Shown here: piece after piece, positions 10,138 to 18,449 of the stretch
Layout: each line of letters opens with the position of its first letter
How positions within the stretch are numbered: the stretch's first letter is position 1
Assembly: GCA_002270295.1 (NCBI GenBank)
Contig: NISF01000001.1
Span: 1,302,001-1,366,000, forward strand
Reading direction: 5' to 3'
Length of the DNA stretch: 64,000 nucleotides
Origin: Enterobacter sp. 10-1
GTDB taxonomy: Bacteria > Pseudomonadota > Gammaproteobacteria > Enterobacterales > Enterobacteriaceae
Position numbers and translations under genes: made by a program
Notes under the pieces: generated by a model
Told to the model about the DNA's origin: nothing
The model's database searches: none
Seen by the model: the letters and a program-made list of their open reading frames with translations, nothing else

Positions 10138-10728
10138 TTATCGTCCGGTCTGCTGACTAATGAAGCGATTAAAGGTTATCTGCAGCGTATTAATCATGCC
10201 GGACGACCAGCGCACGGCGCTATTTTCGGCGAGAGTTTGCGGCATCCACACCGCGTAGACAAACAGCGCCATGCACAGCGCGCGCTCCAGCTGGTTGCCC
10301 TTGCGCGGCGCGAGGATAGGCAGGCGAAAACGCCAGCGGCAGGGCCACAGCAGCGGCACGCCGGCGGGGGTCAGCATGTCGGCAAGAATATGACTGAGAT
10401 AGCCGAGCACCAGCCCCTGCAGCGCGTCGGCGGGCACAAACCAGCTTTCCGGGACTTTCAGATAGAAAAGGGTGATCGCCGCGAATACCGCCAGCAGGCT
10501 GTGGGTGAACCCCCGATGACCAAACGCGCGCGCCACCGGCCTGGAGATCCAGCTCAGCCGCTGGCCCAGAAGTGATTTAGGGTGATCGATATCGGGCAGC
10601 AGGCAGGTCAGCACCGCGGAGGGGACGATATGCCACCAGTCGCCCTGCGCCAGCACGGGCGTGAGCTCCGCATTTTTAGCAAATACCGCACAGGCGATAG
10701 AAAAGAAGAGATGGCCTTCCGCCGTCAT
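10138..10728 (-). CDS. ydjM: SOS-induced inner-membrane protein YdjM
   Basis: YdjM is a LexA-regulated polytopic membrane protein of the DUF457/YdjM metal-dependent hydrolase family; its function is not known. I start it at 10728, giving 196 residues beginning MTAEGHLFFSIACAVFAKNAE as in E. coli; the open frame extends 38 codons upstream across the LexA boxes and is not real there. Conserved His/Asp motifs (LPDIDHPKS, GHRGFTHSLLA, YLSHILADMLTP) suggest metal binding within the membrane region. Confidence 0.93.
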   Translation of the reverse strand: MTAEGHLFFSIACAVFAKNAELTPVLAQGDWWHIVPSAVLTCLLPDIDHPKSLLGQRLSWISRPVARAFGHRGFTHSLLAVFAAITLFYLKVPESWFVPADALQGLVLGYLSHILADMLTPAGVPLLWPCRWRFRLPILAPRKGNQLERALCMALFVYAVWMPQTLAENSAVRWSSGMINTLQITFNRFISQQTGR

Positions 10729-10741
10729 GATAAAAACCCTA

Positions 10742-10779
10742 AACTGTCGATTCATACAGTATAGGGTTTTTATACAGTG
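10742..10779 (-). promoter_or_regulatory. Two LexA boxes of ydjM
   Basis: Positions 10744-10759 are a perfect CTGT-N8-ACAG palindrome. Positions 10760-10779, read on the minus strand, form a degenerate second box with CTGT on one side only (CACTGTATAAAAACCC). The E. coli ydjM promoter also has one good and one weak LexA site in tandem. Confidence 0.85.
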
Positions 10780-10819
10780 TGCGAAAGAGGTGACGGTGTA
10801 ACTCTTTGTCACAAAATTG

Positions 10820-11581
10820 TCAGCGTGCCAGCCATCCGCCATCCACCGCCAGGGTGTAGCCGTTCACGTAATCCGCCGCGGCCGAGGCGAGAAACACCAC
10901 CGGTCCTTGCAAATCGTCCGCTACTCCCCAGCGCCCGGCGGGGATGCGGTCGAGGATCTCTTTGCTGCGCTCGCTATCGTCACGCAGCTGTTGGGTATTA
11001 TTGGTCGCCATATAGCCCGGCGCGATGGCGTTAACGTTAATGTTGTGTCCCGCCCATTCGTTGGCCATCAGGCGGGTTAAGCCGAGTACGCCGCTCTTTG
11101 AGGCGGTGTAGGACGGGACGCGGATCCCGCCCTGGAAGGAGAGCATCGAGGCAATATTAACGATCTTGCCGCCGCCGCCCTGCTGAATAAACTGCCGGGC
11201 GACCGCCTGGGATAAAAAGAACACCGACTTCAGGTTGAGGTTCATGACATCGTCCCAGTCGCGCTCGCTAAAATCGAGCGCATCGGCGCGACGAATAGTC
11301 CCGGCGTTATTGACCAGAATATCTATCCGACCCATGGCGGCAACGGCTTTAGCCACGATTTGGCTTATCTCGTCCTGGCGGCTGAGATCCGCCTGAACGG
11401 CGCTGAAGCGGCGGCCCAGCGCCTGGACTTTTTCTGCGGTTTCGTACGGGACCTTACGGTTGACGCTGACGATATCGCACCCGGCCCGGGCAAGCCCCAC
11501 GGCCATTCCCTGACCCAGCCCAGTGTCACATCCCGTCACGATCGCGACCTTACCCGTAAGATCGAAGGCGTTAAGTACCAT
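10820..11581 (-). CDS. kduD: 2-dehydro-3-deoxy-D-gluconate 5-dehydrogenase (KduD-type SDR)
   Basis: KduD is a short-chain dehydrogenase that interconverts 2,5-diketo-3-deoxygluconate and 2-keto-3-deoxygluconate in hexuronate/pectin breakdown. The 253-residue protein has the SDR cofactor motif TGCDTGLGQG, NNAG, and the catalytic Ser plus YxxxK (SMLSFQGGIRVPSYTASKSG). Its C terminus, DYVNGYTLAVDGGWLAR, closely matches KduD. I use the ATG at 11581 after GAGGGAC. No kduI or other pectin gene is adjacent, and the gene is inserted between ydjM and hxpB, which are neighbours in E. coli. The substrate could therefore differ. Confidence 0.85.
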   Translation of the reverse strand: MVLNAFDLTGKVAIVTGCDTGLGQGMAVGLARAGCDIVSVNRKVPYETAEKVQALGRRFSAVQADLSRQDEISQIVAKAVAAMGRIDILVNNAGTIRRADALDFSERDWDDVMNLNLKSVFFLSQAVARQFIQQGGGGKIVNIASMLSFQGGIRVPSYTASKSGVLGLTRLMANEWAGHNINVNAIAPGYMATNNTQQLRDDSERSKEILDRIPAGRWGVADDLQGPVVFLASAAADYVNGYTLAVDGGWLAR

Positions 11582-11725
11582 ATGTCCCTCCGTATGCTGA
11601 TGTATGCGTGAATACACGCCGTTGCAGCCAGCATAGAGGCACCAGAAGGAAAAAACAATTAAAAATGAAACGGTGTTTTATTTTATGTGGTGAGGCAGCC
11701 GTTGCTCCCTCATCACTCCGGCCGC

Positions 11726-12394
11726 TTAGCCGCGCAGGTCGCTGACGCTAAGCGCCGTCAGCGTTGTCAGCTTAACGTCGCCGAGCGCAAATCTCCGGTC
11801 ATGACTATGCTCCTCGGCCGGGATCACGATTGAGCGCATGCGCGCCGCCTTGCAGGCGATCATGCCGTTAACCGAGTCTTCGAGCGCCACGCAGTTCATC
11901 GGGTCAACGCCTAGCTTTGCCGCGCAGTCGAGGTAGACCTGCGGATGCGGTTTGCTGTACGCCAGCAGCTCGGCGGAGGCCAGAGCGTCGAACTGGTCGC
12001 GCAGTTCAAACATGGTGAGCACTTTTTCCAGCATCCGCAGCGGCGAGGCGGAGGCGAGACCGATCTTCAGCCCCTGCGCCTTGCACAGCGCAACGGCTTC
12101 GCGCACGCCGGGCAGCAGGGGACGCGAGGCTTCCACCAGCTCAATGGCACGGCTGATAATACGCGCGGTGACGTCGGCGCGGTCCGGCCCCGTCCACGGC
12201 TGCTGCGCAAACCACAGGTCCACCACTAAATCGATGCGCAACCCGAGAATATCGGACAGTTCGCCGCGACGGCTGATATCCACACCGAGGCTTGCTATCA
12301 CCTCCAGCTCCGCCCGATCCCATAGCGGCTCAGAATCAATCAGTAATCCATCCATATCGAAGATTGCGGCATGAATTTGGCGCCTGGCTGACAT
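11726..12394 (-). CDS. hxpB: HAD sugar phosphatase HxpB (YniC)
   Basis: HxpB (YniC) is a haloacid-dehalogenase-family hexitol/2-deoxyglucose-6-phosphate phosphatase. The HAD nucleophile motif DMDGLLIDSEPLWDR lies near the N terminus, with GLASASP, the YSKPHPQVYL lysine and ALEDSVNGM downstream. The start at 12394 (MSARRQIHAAIFDMDG) gives 222 residues, the E. coli length. It is divergent from yniB, as in E. coli. Confidence 0.94.
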   Translation of the reverse strand: MSARRQIHAAIFDMDGLLIDSEPLWDRAELEVIASLGVDISRRGELSDILGLRIDLVVDLWFAQQPWTGPDRADVTARIISRAIELVEASRPLLPGVREAVALCKAQGLKIGLASASPLRMLEKVLTMFELRDQFDALASAELLAYSKPHPQVYLDCAAKLGVDPMNCVALEDSVNGMIACKAARMRSIVIPAEEHSHDRRFALGDVKLTTLTALSVSDLRG

Positions 12395-12545
12395 ATGTCC
12401 CTCTCCTGTAGCGTAAGTCGATAACCAATTTGCGTTCATGGTATATCATACCGCGCTTTATTGGGCGAAATTCGCCAGTGAAGGTAGACTTAGAACCTGA
12501 CCGGTTGGTTCTTGGCAGTGAAGGCGTCTTAAACAAGGGGAACCC

Positions 12546-13082
12546 ATGACGTATCAACAAGCTGGACGCATTGCAGTACTTAAACGTATTTTGGGGTGGG
12601 TCATCTTTATTCCCGCGGTAATATCGACGCTGATTTCCGTACTGAAGTTTATGTATGAGCATAGCGAGAAGAAACCGGGTATTGATGCGGTGATGATGGA
12701 CTTTGCGCACGTAATGATTGAAATGATGCGTTTCAATACGCCGTTTCTTAACTTTTTCTGGTACAACTCGCCGCTGCCGGACTTTAAGCACGGCCTGAAT
12801 ATTGGCTTCTGGATAATCTATATTCTGGTCTTTGTCGGGATGGCGCTGCAGGCCTCCGGCGCGCGGATGGGCCGCCAGGCGAAGTTTCTTCGCGAAGGGG
12901 TTGAGGATCAGCTGATTCTGGAACAGGCCAAAGGCGCGGAAGGGCTGACGCGGGAGCAAATCGCTGAACGTATCGTGGTGCCGCGCCATACGATCCTCGT
13001 GCAGTACTTCCCGCTGTACGTTCTGCCGGTGGTGATTATTATTATCGGCTACTTCTTCTTTTCGCTGCTCGGCTTCCTGTAA
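12546..13082 (+). CDS. yniB: Inner-membrane protein YniB
   Basis: YniB is a conserved enterobacterial membrane protein with no assigned function. The 178-residue product has hydrophobic segments near the N terminus (ILGWVIFIPAVISTLISVL), in the middle (IGFWIIYILVFVGMAL) and at the C terminus (LPVVIIIIGYFFFSLLGFL). AAGGGGAA precedes the start. Gene order departs from E. coli immediately after this gene: yniA and pfkB do not follow; yciA does. Confidence 0.92.
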   Translation: MTYQQAGRIAVLKRILGWVIFIPAVISTLISVLKFMYEHSEKKPGIDAVMMDFAHVMIEMMRFNTPFLNFFWYNSPLPDFKHGLNIGFWIIYILVFVGMALQASGARMGRQAKFLREGVEDQLILEQAKGAEGLTREQIAERIVVPRHTILVQYFPLYVLPVVIIIIGYFFFSLLGFL

Positions 13083-13090
13083 AGCGATAG

Positions 13091-13112
13091 ATTGCCCGGC
13101 CTGCCGGGCAAT
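13091..13112. terminator. Palindrome between convergent yniB and yciA
   Basis: A 9-bp stem ATTGCCCGG/CCGGGCAAT with a four-base loop sits in the 33-nt gap between the converging genes. There is no long T run on either side, so intrinsic termination would be weak. Confidence 0.5.
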
Positions 13113-13115
13113 GTT

Positions 13116-13514
13116 TCACTCGCCGGGGATGGCGCGCGGCTTGCCCTGATTGTCCACCGCTACGTAAATAAATAACGCTTCCGTTGCCTTGTAGCGCTGC
13201 CCGATGGGTTCCGATGAGACCTTTTTCACCCAGACTTCAATATTAATGGTGATAGAGGTATTGCCGCGTTTTACGCAGCGGGCGTAGCAGCACACCACGT
13301 CGCCGACGGCGACCGGACGCAAAAAGGTCATGCCGTCCACGCGGACGGTGACGACGCGGCCGTGGGCAATCTCTTTGGCCATAATCGCGCCGCCGATATC
13401 CATCTGCGACATCAGCCAGCCGCCAAAAATATCGCCATTCGCGTTGGTATCTGCCGGCATCGCCAGGGTGCGTAAAACCATTTCGCCCTTCGGGGCGAGG
13501 TCTGTTGTTGTCAT
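13116..13514 (-). CDS. yciA: Acyl-CoA thioesterase YciA
   Basis: YciA is a hot-dog-fold thioesterase that hydrolyses short- to long-chain acyl-CoAs in the cytosol. The 132-residue product has the hallmark MPADTNANGDIFGGWLMSQMDIGGA segment with the catalytic Asp/Asn region, and TVRVDGMTFLRPVAVGDVV. It matches the E. coli protein in length. It is the first gene of the block yciA-yciB-yciC-ompW that in E. coli lies next to tonB. Confidence 0.95.
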   Translation of the reverse strand: MTTTDLAPKGEMVLRTLAMPADTNANGDIFGGWLMSQMDIGGAIMAKEIAHGRVVTVRVDGMTFLRPVAVGDVVCCYARCVKRGNTSITINIEVWVKKVSSEPIGQRYKATEALFIYVAVDNQGKPRAIPGE

Positions 13515-13699
13515 TCTGTACTCTGTGTGGTCAATGAAGATCTGGCGCGATGCTACTATGAAAATCGCCGCGTGAGAATAGCCGTCGCCGCGCGGCTATT
13601 GGCCGTCAGCTGCCAGGCCGGCTGAATATTAATGGGTATGGAAAATGTATGACGGCTAAATCATACTCACTCCCTCGGTAATAAGTTGAGGACGCTAGT

Positions 13700-13936
13700 A
13701 TGAACGACGATTTCCAGGCGATAAAAGATGAATTCGAGAAGCATGGGGAAGATGGCGGGGAAGGGATCGCGCAGGCAATGTATGAGGCCTTATCGCAGCG
13801 TCTGGCGCCTTACTTCTTTAACCTGGATGACATCAATAAGCGCAGATTTCTCATCAAATTAGATGAGGGAGAAAAAGAGATCGGCACGCGGCAAAAGTAT
13901 GATTGGTTTGCCGCCCTCAACAGGAACAAACCCTAG
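13700..13936 (+). CDS. Small hypothetical protein, 78 aa
   Basis: I do not recognise this gene. It has a good Shine-Dalgarno (TTGAGGACG, 13685-13693) and ATG start. The product is acidic and hydrophilic (NDDFQAIKDEFEKHGEDGGEG, then KRRFLIKLDEGEKEIGTRQKYDW), probably helical, cytosolic and without membrane segments. It lies between yciA and yciB, which are adjacent in E. coli, and is followed by a strong terminator at 14008-14050. Codon use resembles the host, so it is likely a genus-level gene and not a recent import. Confidence 0.6.
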   Translation: MNDDFQAIKDEFEKHGEDGGEGIAQAMYEALSQRLAPYFFNLDDINKRRFLIKLDEGEKEIGTRQKYDWFAALNRNKP

Positions 13937-14005
13937 CTCGTCAGGCGGCCTCCGTGAGTGCCGCAAACCCGTCGCGAGCAGATCGGGGTCAACGCTCCGC
14001 GGCGC

Positions 14006-14050
14006 AAAAAAAGCACGCTTCGCGTTATCAGAACCCGCAGCGTGCTTTTT
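14006..14050. terminator. Bidirectional terminator before yciB end
   Basis: A 12-bp stem AAAAAGCACGCT/AGCGTGCTTTTT encloses 19 nt. It has T-runs in both readings and can serve both the small gene on the plus strand and yciB on the minus strand. Confidence 0.85.
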
Positions 14051-14104
14051 AGTTTTAAATTCACAATCAACGATTTGATAGATTAAGGTTTTTACCTTTA
14101 TCGA

Positions 14105-14641
14105 TCACTTATCATCCTGCGGCATATGTCGATAGATATAGACGCCGCTCAGCAGAGTGAAAACCAGGGTCAGCGCGGTGAGGCCAAAGACCTTGAAGTT
14201 GACCCAAATGTTCTGCGGCAGCCAGAACGCAATGTAAATATTCGCCAGCCCGCAGAGGATGAAAAACACCGCCCAGGCCAGGTTCAAACGTGACCATACG
14301 TGCTGCGGCAGCGTCAGCTCTTTGCCGAGCATGCGCTGAATCAGCGGCTTTTTCATGACCCACTGGCTGAACAGCAGGGCGCCTGCGAACAGCACGTAGA
14401 TGACGGTAACCTTCCATTTAATAAACTCGTCGTTATGGAAGAAAATCGTCAGGCCGCCAAAAACGGCGACCAGCACAAAGGTGATCAGCGCCATTTTTTC
14501 AATTTTGCGATAGCGCACCCAGGTGTAGATCAGCACGACCGCGGTGGCGACAATCAGCGCCGTGGTGGCGGCGTAGATATCGTAGAGCTTATAGAATGCG
14601 AAGAAGACGACCAGCGGTAAAAAATCCAGAAACTGCTTCAT
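14105..14641 (-). CDS. yciB: Inner-membrane spanning protein YciB (septation protein A)
   Basis: YciB (IspZ) is a five-helix inner-membrane protein linked to cell-envelope synthesis and septation. The 178 residues begin [29 protein letters not shown] and include [22 protein letters not shown] and the [21 protein letters not shown] segment, all characteristic. It is co-directional with yciC, 54 nt downstream of it. Confidence 0.96.
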   Translation of the reverse strand: MKQFLDFLPLVVFFAFYKLYDIYAATTALIVATAVVLIYTWVRYRKIEKMALITFVLVAVFGGLTIFFHNDEFIKWKVTVIYVLFAGALLFSQWVMKKPLIQRMLGKELTLPQHVWSRLNLAWAVFFILCGLANIYIAFWLPQNIWVNFKVFGLTALTLVFTLLSGVYIYRHMPQDDK

Positions 14642-14695
14642 GCATAGGTTCCGTAGTTCAGAGCGGGTCGGGAGGTTTCCCGACCCTGGTTAAAT

Positions 14696-15439
14696 TTAGT
14701 TGCGGATAAGCATATACAAGCGGAATAAATAGATCAGCAACAGCGCAGAAATCAGGTTGCTGATGGTATTAATCACCACCGCGCCGACGTTTGGCGTCAG
14801 TACCGCAAAGCTGGAAGCCAGCAGCAGCAGCGCGGTTTTGGCCAGCAGCCAGCCGAGAACCGCCGGCGCGACCAGCCGCATATTCGCCCACGCCAGGCGG
14901 ATGCTGCCGCGCATTGCGCTGAAAATCCCCAGCTTATCCTGCACCAGCATAATAGGGGCAAAGGCCAGCACGATGGCTAACAGGACGCCCGGCACCAGCA
15001 CCAGCATCATCCCGATCTGCACCACGAAGGTGGTGAACAGGATCAGCAGCAGCAGCTTCGGCAGAACCGGCGCCGAGGCGCCAATCGCGCGCAGAGCGCT
15101 GACGCGCTGCCCGGCGGAGACCAGCTGAATCATCAACAGAACCCCGCCTGCAAGGATGGCGTTGCCCACCAGCCCGGAGAAGGTTGAGGCCGCTGAGGCG
15201 CGCAGCAGAACCTGCTGTTGCTCCGGCGTCATGTTCTGCACCAGCTCAAACAAGCCTGCGCTACCCGCCAGATTATCGCCTTCGCTTAGAATCGAGAGCT
15301 GCTCTTCGCTGGGTGAAAACGCGTGGCCAAGGACTACCGTTATTAGCGCGCACAACAACGCAACCAGCAAAATGGTAATGAACTGATTACGAAAAAAATT
15401 TCCCGTGTCACGGTAGACGGACTTCGCCGTGATAGACAT
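14696..15439 (-). CDS. yciC: Membrane protein YciC (UPF0259)
   Basis: YciC is a conserved polytopic inner-membrane protein without a defined activity; in E. coli a double mutant with dcrB shows envelope lipoprotein defects. The start at 15439 ([20 protein letters not shown]) gives 247 residues as in E. coli, with GAGAGTGC before it. It contains the [18 protein letters not shown] and [14 protein letters not shown] motifs. It is divergent from ompW over a 363-nt gap. Confidence 0.94.
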   Translation of the reverse strand: MSITAKSVYRDTGNFFRNQFITILLVALLCALITVVLGHAFSPSEEQLSILSEGDNLAGSAGLFELVQNMTPEQQQVLLRASAASTFSGLVGNAILAGGVLLMIQLVSAGQRVSALRAIGASAPVLPKLLLLILFTTFVVQIGMMLVLVPGVLLAIVLAFAPIMLVQDKLGIFSAMRGSIRLAWANMRLVAPAVLGWLLAKTALLLLASSFAVLTPNVGAVVINTISNLISALLLIYLFRLYMLIRN

Positions 15440-15802
15440 GCACTCTCCTTGAGTATTGCAGGTGTTAACTAGCCGGCGATTGTACCGCAAATCGCTTCAG
15501 CGTAGCAGCCTCTGCTCACGCCAGGCTAAGTATATCTTTGTAAAGAGGAGTGAGCGCCGTATCCCGCTGAGTATGGCTTTTGGCACGGTCGCTGTCGCCG
15601 CAAAAGCGGGGCGATGGCTCGCCTGGGCCAGAAAATGCCAAAAATTGATCTGCCTAATCATTTGCTTATTACATTCGACCGCAAAAATTAATCTGGATCA
15701 ACAAATGTTAAAACTAATGATTTTGTGTGATCTATGTTGGATCAAACATAACTCATTGTGGGTATATTCTTCGCGCTTAATAACCATAATGAGGAAGTGG
15801 GT
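15440..15802. other. yciC-ompW divergent intergenic region
   Basis: No ORF of interest lies in these 363 nt. The half nearer ompW is AT-rich and contains the FNR-like site listed separately; promoters for both genes are expected here but I cannot place them precisely. Confidence 0.5.
15688..15701 (+). promoter_or_regulatory. Possible FNR site upstream of ompW
   Basis: TTAATCTGGATCAA differs from the FNR consensus TTGAT-N4-ATCAA at one base. E. coli ompW is activated by FNR and ArcA in anaerobiosis, which makes the site plausible. It lies 101 bp before the start codon. Confidence 0.45.
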
Positions 15803-16438
15803 ATGAAGAAGTTAGCAGCGGTAGGATTAATTTTGAGTACGCTTTCCGGGGGCGTCTGGGCGCACGAAGCCGGAGAGTTTTTCATTCGCGCAGGTTCGGC
15901 CACCGTTCGTCCGACGGAAGGTTCTGACAACGTGTTAAATAGTCTGGGTAGTTTTAACGTCAGTAATAACACTCAGCTGGGATTAACCTTCACCTATATG
16001 GCTACGGATAATATCGGCATCGAGCTGCTGGCGGCCACGCCGTTCCGCCATAAGGTAGGTACCGGCCCGACGGGAACCATCGCGACGGTGCACCAGCTGC
16101 CGCCAACCCTGATGGCGCAGTGGTATTTTGGCGATGCGCAAAGCAAAGTGCGTCCCTATATCGGCGCCGGTATTAACTACACCACCTTCTTTAATGAAGA
16201 CTTTAACGATACCGGCAAAGACGCCGGGCTGTCCGATCTGAGCCTGAAGGATTCGTGGGGCGCCGCCGGTCAGGTAGGGCTGGATTATCTGATTAACCGC
16301 GACTGGCTGCTCAACATGTCGGTGTGGTACATGGATATCGACACCGACGTGAAATTCAAAGCCGGCGGCGTGGACCAGAAGGTCAGCACCCGCATCGATC
16401 CGTGGGTGTTTATGTTCTCTGCGGGATATCGGTTCTAA
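15803..16438 (+). CDS. ompW: Outer membrane protein OmpW
   Basis: OmpW is an eight-stranded outer-membrane beta-barrel with a hydrophobic channel, receptor of colicin S4 and responsive to oxygen, salt and iron. The 211-residue precursor has a signal peptide ending SGGVWA before HEAGEFFIRAG. The C terminus, FMFSAGYRF, ends in phenylalanine as BAM substrates do. The ATG at 15803 follows GAGGAAG; the upstream in-frame ATG at 15758 would disrupt the signal peptide. It is followed by the weak hairpin at 16448-16476. Confidence 0.95.
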   Translation: MKKLAAVGLILSTLSGGVWAHEAGEFFIRAGSATVRPTEGSDNVLNSLGSFNVSNNTQLGLTFTYMATDNIGIELLAATPFRHKVGTGPTGTIATVHQLPPTLMAQWYFGDAQSKVRPYIGAGINYTTFFNEDFNDTGKDAGLSDLSLKDSWGAAGQVGLDYLINRDWLLNMSVWYMDIDTDVKFKAGGVDQKVSTRIDPWVFMFSAGYRF

Positions 16439-16447
16439 GCCTCTCAG

Positions 16448-16480
16448 CAGCACTGGTCGCTATCTGATCAGTGCTGTTGT
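16448..16480 (+). terminator. Probable ompW terminator
   Basis: An 8-bp stem CAGCACTG/CAGTGCTG is followed by a short T-rich stretch (TTGTG). Only moderately convincing. Confidence 0.5.
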
Positions 16481-16554
16481 GATACCTGCGAACGACTTAC
16501 GTACGTATCCGCCTTACGGAGCGCCTTCCACCCGTAATGTCGTCCTGTGACGCA

Positions 16555-17262
16555 TTACCACGGAACGGTGCGTCCCTGATAATCCAGATACTCCAGCCCC
16601 GGCCGCTGGCGTTTTTCCAGCAGCACCCTGATCAGGCTGGGGATGGTCTCCTCGATGGTCAGCGGCGCATCGCCGCCGCCCAGCGCGGTGCGGATCCAGC
16701 CCGGCGCCATTGCCACCATAGGATGTGTCGCCGAAGCCGCGCGGGCGGCAAAACTGCGCATAAACATATTCAGCGCGGCCTTGCTGCCTCTGTACAGTTC
16801 GCGCTGTCCGCTAAGGTTATTGCCGAGGCTCCCCTGTCCGGAAGACATCACGCCGAGCAATCCCGACGGGGTAACGTGCCGCTGCAGGCGCTCTATGACC
16901 CGCATTGGCGCCAGGGCATTGGTCTGCATCACCTGCATAAACTCCTCTGTGGAGACTTCGCCGATGGTCTGCGAAGGATCGCGGTTGGTGGTTCCGGCAT
17001 TGACAAAGAGCATCTGCAGGCGGCTTCCCGAGAGCCTGTGGTCCAGCGCGGCCAGCTGTTCGTCGTCGCAGATATCCAGCGTTTCCAGGCGCACCCGGCC
17101 GGGGTTGTCCTGCGCGAGCTGATGAAGCGGCGTCGGATGCTGAATATCGCGTACGGTGCCGATCACGTTCCAGCCGTGCTGCAAAAATTCGGCGGCCATG
17201 GCGTGGCCCAGCCCGCGAGAGGCTCCGACGATTAAAACGCTGTGATGAGCAAGAGGGGTCAT
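16555..17262 (-). CDS. Short-chain dehydrogenase/reductase of unknown substrate
   Basis: A 235-residue SDR with the Rossmann motif VGASRGLGHAMA, FVNAGTTN in place of NNAG, and the catalytic pattern SGQGSLG...YRGSK. The start at 17262 (MTPLAHHSVLIVGASRG) is favoured over ATG 17280. It is divergent from a LysR-type regulator with a 120-nt shared control region, a usual sign that the regulator controls it. The substrate cannot be deduced. Confidence 0.8.
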   Translation of the reverse strand: MTPLAHHSVLIVGASRGLGHAMAAEFLQHGWNVIGTVRDIQHPTPLHQLAQDNPGRVRLETLDICDDEQLAALDHRLSGSRLQMLFVNAGTTNRDPSQTIGEVSTEEFMQVMQTNALAPMRVIERLQRHVTPSGLLGVMSSGQGSLGNNLSGQRELYRGSKAALNMFMRSFAARAASATHPMVAMAPGWIRTALGGGDAPLTIEETIPSLIRVLLEKRQRPGLEYLDYQGRTVPW

Positions 17263-17382
17263 AGTAGAAATCCGCAACAAAGAGTGAGGATCTGACTATA
17301 GTCATAGGTTATATCAGGCGGAAGGCGCAGCATATGCACTGTTAACATGCGCCGCACGCCATATCTTACGCCAGGATACCTC

Positions 17383-18285
17383 ATGACCGACCCCGATTTT
17401 AATCTACTCGTTGCGCTGGAGGCTCTGCTGGCCGAAGAGAGCGTTGCCGGCGCGGCGCGGCGTCTGGGGCTCAGCGCATCGGCAATGAGCCGGACGCTAA
17501 CCCGCCTGCGCGATGCGACCGGCGATCGGCTGCTGGTCAGGGCGGGGCGTAAAATGGTGTTAACCCCGCATGCGCAAAATATCAAAGCGCGAACCCAGAA
17601 TGTGCTGTTCGAGATGCGCTCGGTGCTGAATGCTTCCCTTGCGCCGCTCCATCTCCCGACGCTGGAGCAAACTTTCACGTTGCGTACCAACGAAGGCTTC
17701 GTCGAAACCTTTGCTCCGGCGCTGATTGCTGCCTGCGCGCGGGATGCGCCGGGGGTGACGCTGACATTTGTGGCTAAGACCGAGAAGGACCCGCAGTTTT
17801 TACGCGAGGGGCGCGTGGACCTCGAGATTGGTGTACTCAAGAATATGGGGCCGGAAATCCGCCTGCAGGCGCTGTTTCGCGATCGCTTCGTCGGCGTGCT
17901 GGCAAAGAGCCACCCGCTGGCGCAATCGGCAAGCATGACCCGGGAAGCGTATATCTCCTGCGGGCACGTGATTACGTCTCGCCATGGCATGGTGCGGGGG
18001 CCGGTTGATGATGCGTTGGCCGGGTTTGGCCTGCAGCGTAAGATTGCCGCGGTGGTGCCCAGCTTCGCCGCCGCGCTGGCGGTTGCCCGCCGTTCACGGC
18101 TGATTGCGCTGGTCCCGGCGTCCTACATTGGCGATAGCCTTGCGGCCGATGTTGCCGTTTTTGAGCTTCCGGTGCAGACGCCGGAAATTACCGTTTCGCA
18201 GATGTGGCATCCCCGACAGGAGCAGGAGCCGGGCCACCGCTGGTTGCGTCAGCAGGTGCTTAGCGTGTGTCGTCAGGCGTCATAA
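17383..18285 (+). CDS. LysR-family transcriptional regulator
   Basis: A 300-residue LTTR with the N-terminal winged helix (DFNLLVALEALLAEESVAGAARRLGLSASAMSRTLTRLRDATGDRLLVRAGRKM) and a substrate-binding-like effector domain. The serine-rich recognition helix (LSASAMSRTLTRL) resembles the NahR/SyrM branch. I chose the ATG at 17383 over 17347 because it places the HTH at the standard distance from the N terminus. Probable regulator of the divergent SDR gene. Confidence 0.82.
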   Translation: MTDPDFNLLVALEALLAEESVAGAARRLGLSASAMSRTLTRLRDATGDRLLVRAGRKMVLTPHAQNIKARTQNVLFEMRSVLNASLAPLHLPTLEQTFTLRTNEGFVETFAPALIAACARDAPGVTLTFVAKTEKDPQFLREGRVDLEIGVLKNMGPEIRLQALFRDRFVGVLAKSHPLAQSASMTREAYISCGHVITSRHGMVRGPVDDALAGFGLQRKIAAVVPSFAAALAVARRSRLIALVPASYIGDSLAADVAVFELPVQTPEITVSQMWHPRQEQEPGHRWLRQQVLSVCRQAS

Positions 18286-18289
18286 GAGC

Positions 18290-18385
18290 AAAAAAAAGCC
18301 CGCAACGGATGCGGGCGAAAAATACTGGAAGCAATGTGAGCAATGTCGTACCGAATACCTGAGTGTTTTGCTCAACTATTCGGTA
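18290..18385 (-). ncRNA. RyhB-type iron-responsive small RNA
   Basis: Read on the minus strand, 18321-18349 carries 29 consecutive bases that I recall as identical to the core of E. coli RyhB (begins ACGACATTGCTCACATTGC, ends CCAGTATT), the Hfq-dependent seed for iron-protein mRNAs. It is followed by an intrinsic terminator (GCCCGCA/TGCGGGC, 18298-18316, then T8). A 9-bp 5' stem lies at 18349-18357/18377-18385. A promoter overlapping a Fur-like palindrome places the start near 18385, giving about 96 nt. The 5' part differs from E. coli RyhB, and the usual ryhB neighbours are missing, so this may be a RyhB-2-type paralogue. Confidence 0.9.
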
Positions 18386-18420
18386 ATGAGAAAGATAATG
18401 TTTCTCATTTAAGATATCAA
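18385..18420 (-). promoter_or_regulatory. Fur box and promoter of the RyhB-like sRNA
   Basis: On the minus strand TTGATA (18415-18420), a 17-bp spacer and TATCTT (18392-18397) form a sigma-70 promoter. A 9-bp inverted repeat AATGAGAAA/TTTCTCATT (18385-18409) overlaps the -10 and resembles Fur operators. Repression by Fe-Fur is the inferred control. Confidence 0.8.
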
Positions 18421-18449
18421 CCCCATCTTTTGTGCGGAAGCGATTTTTT

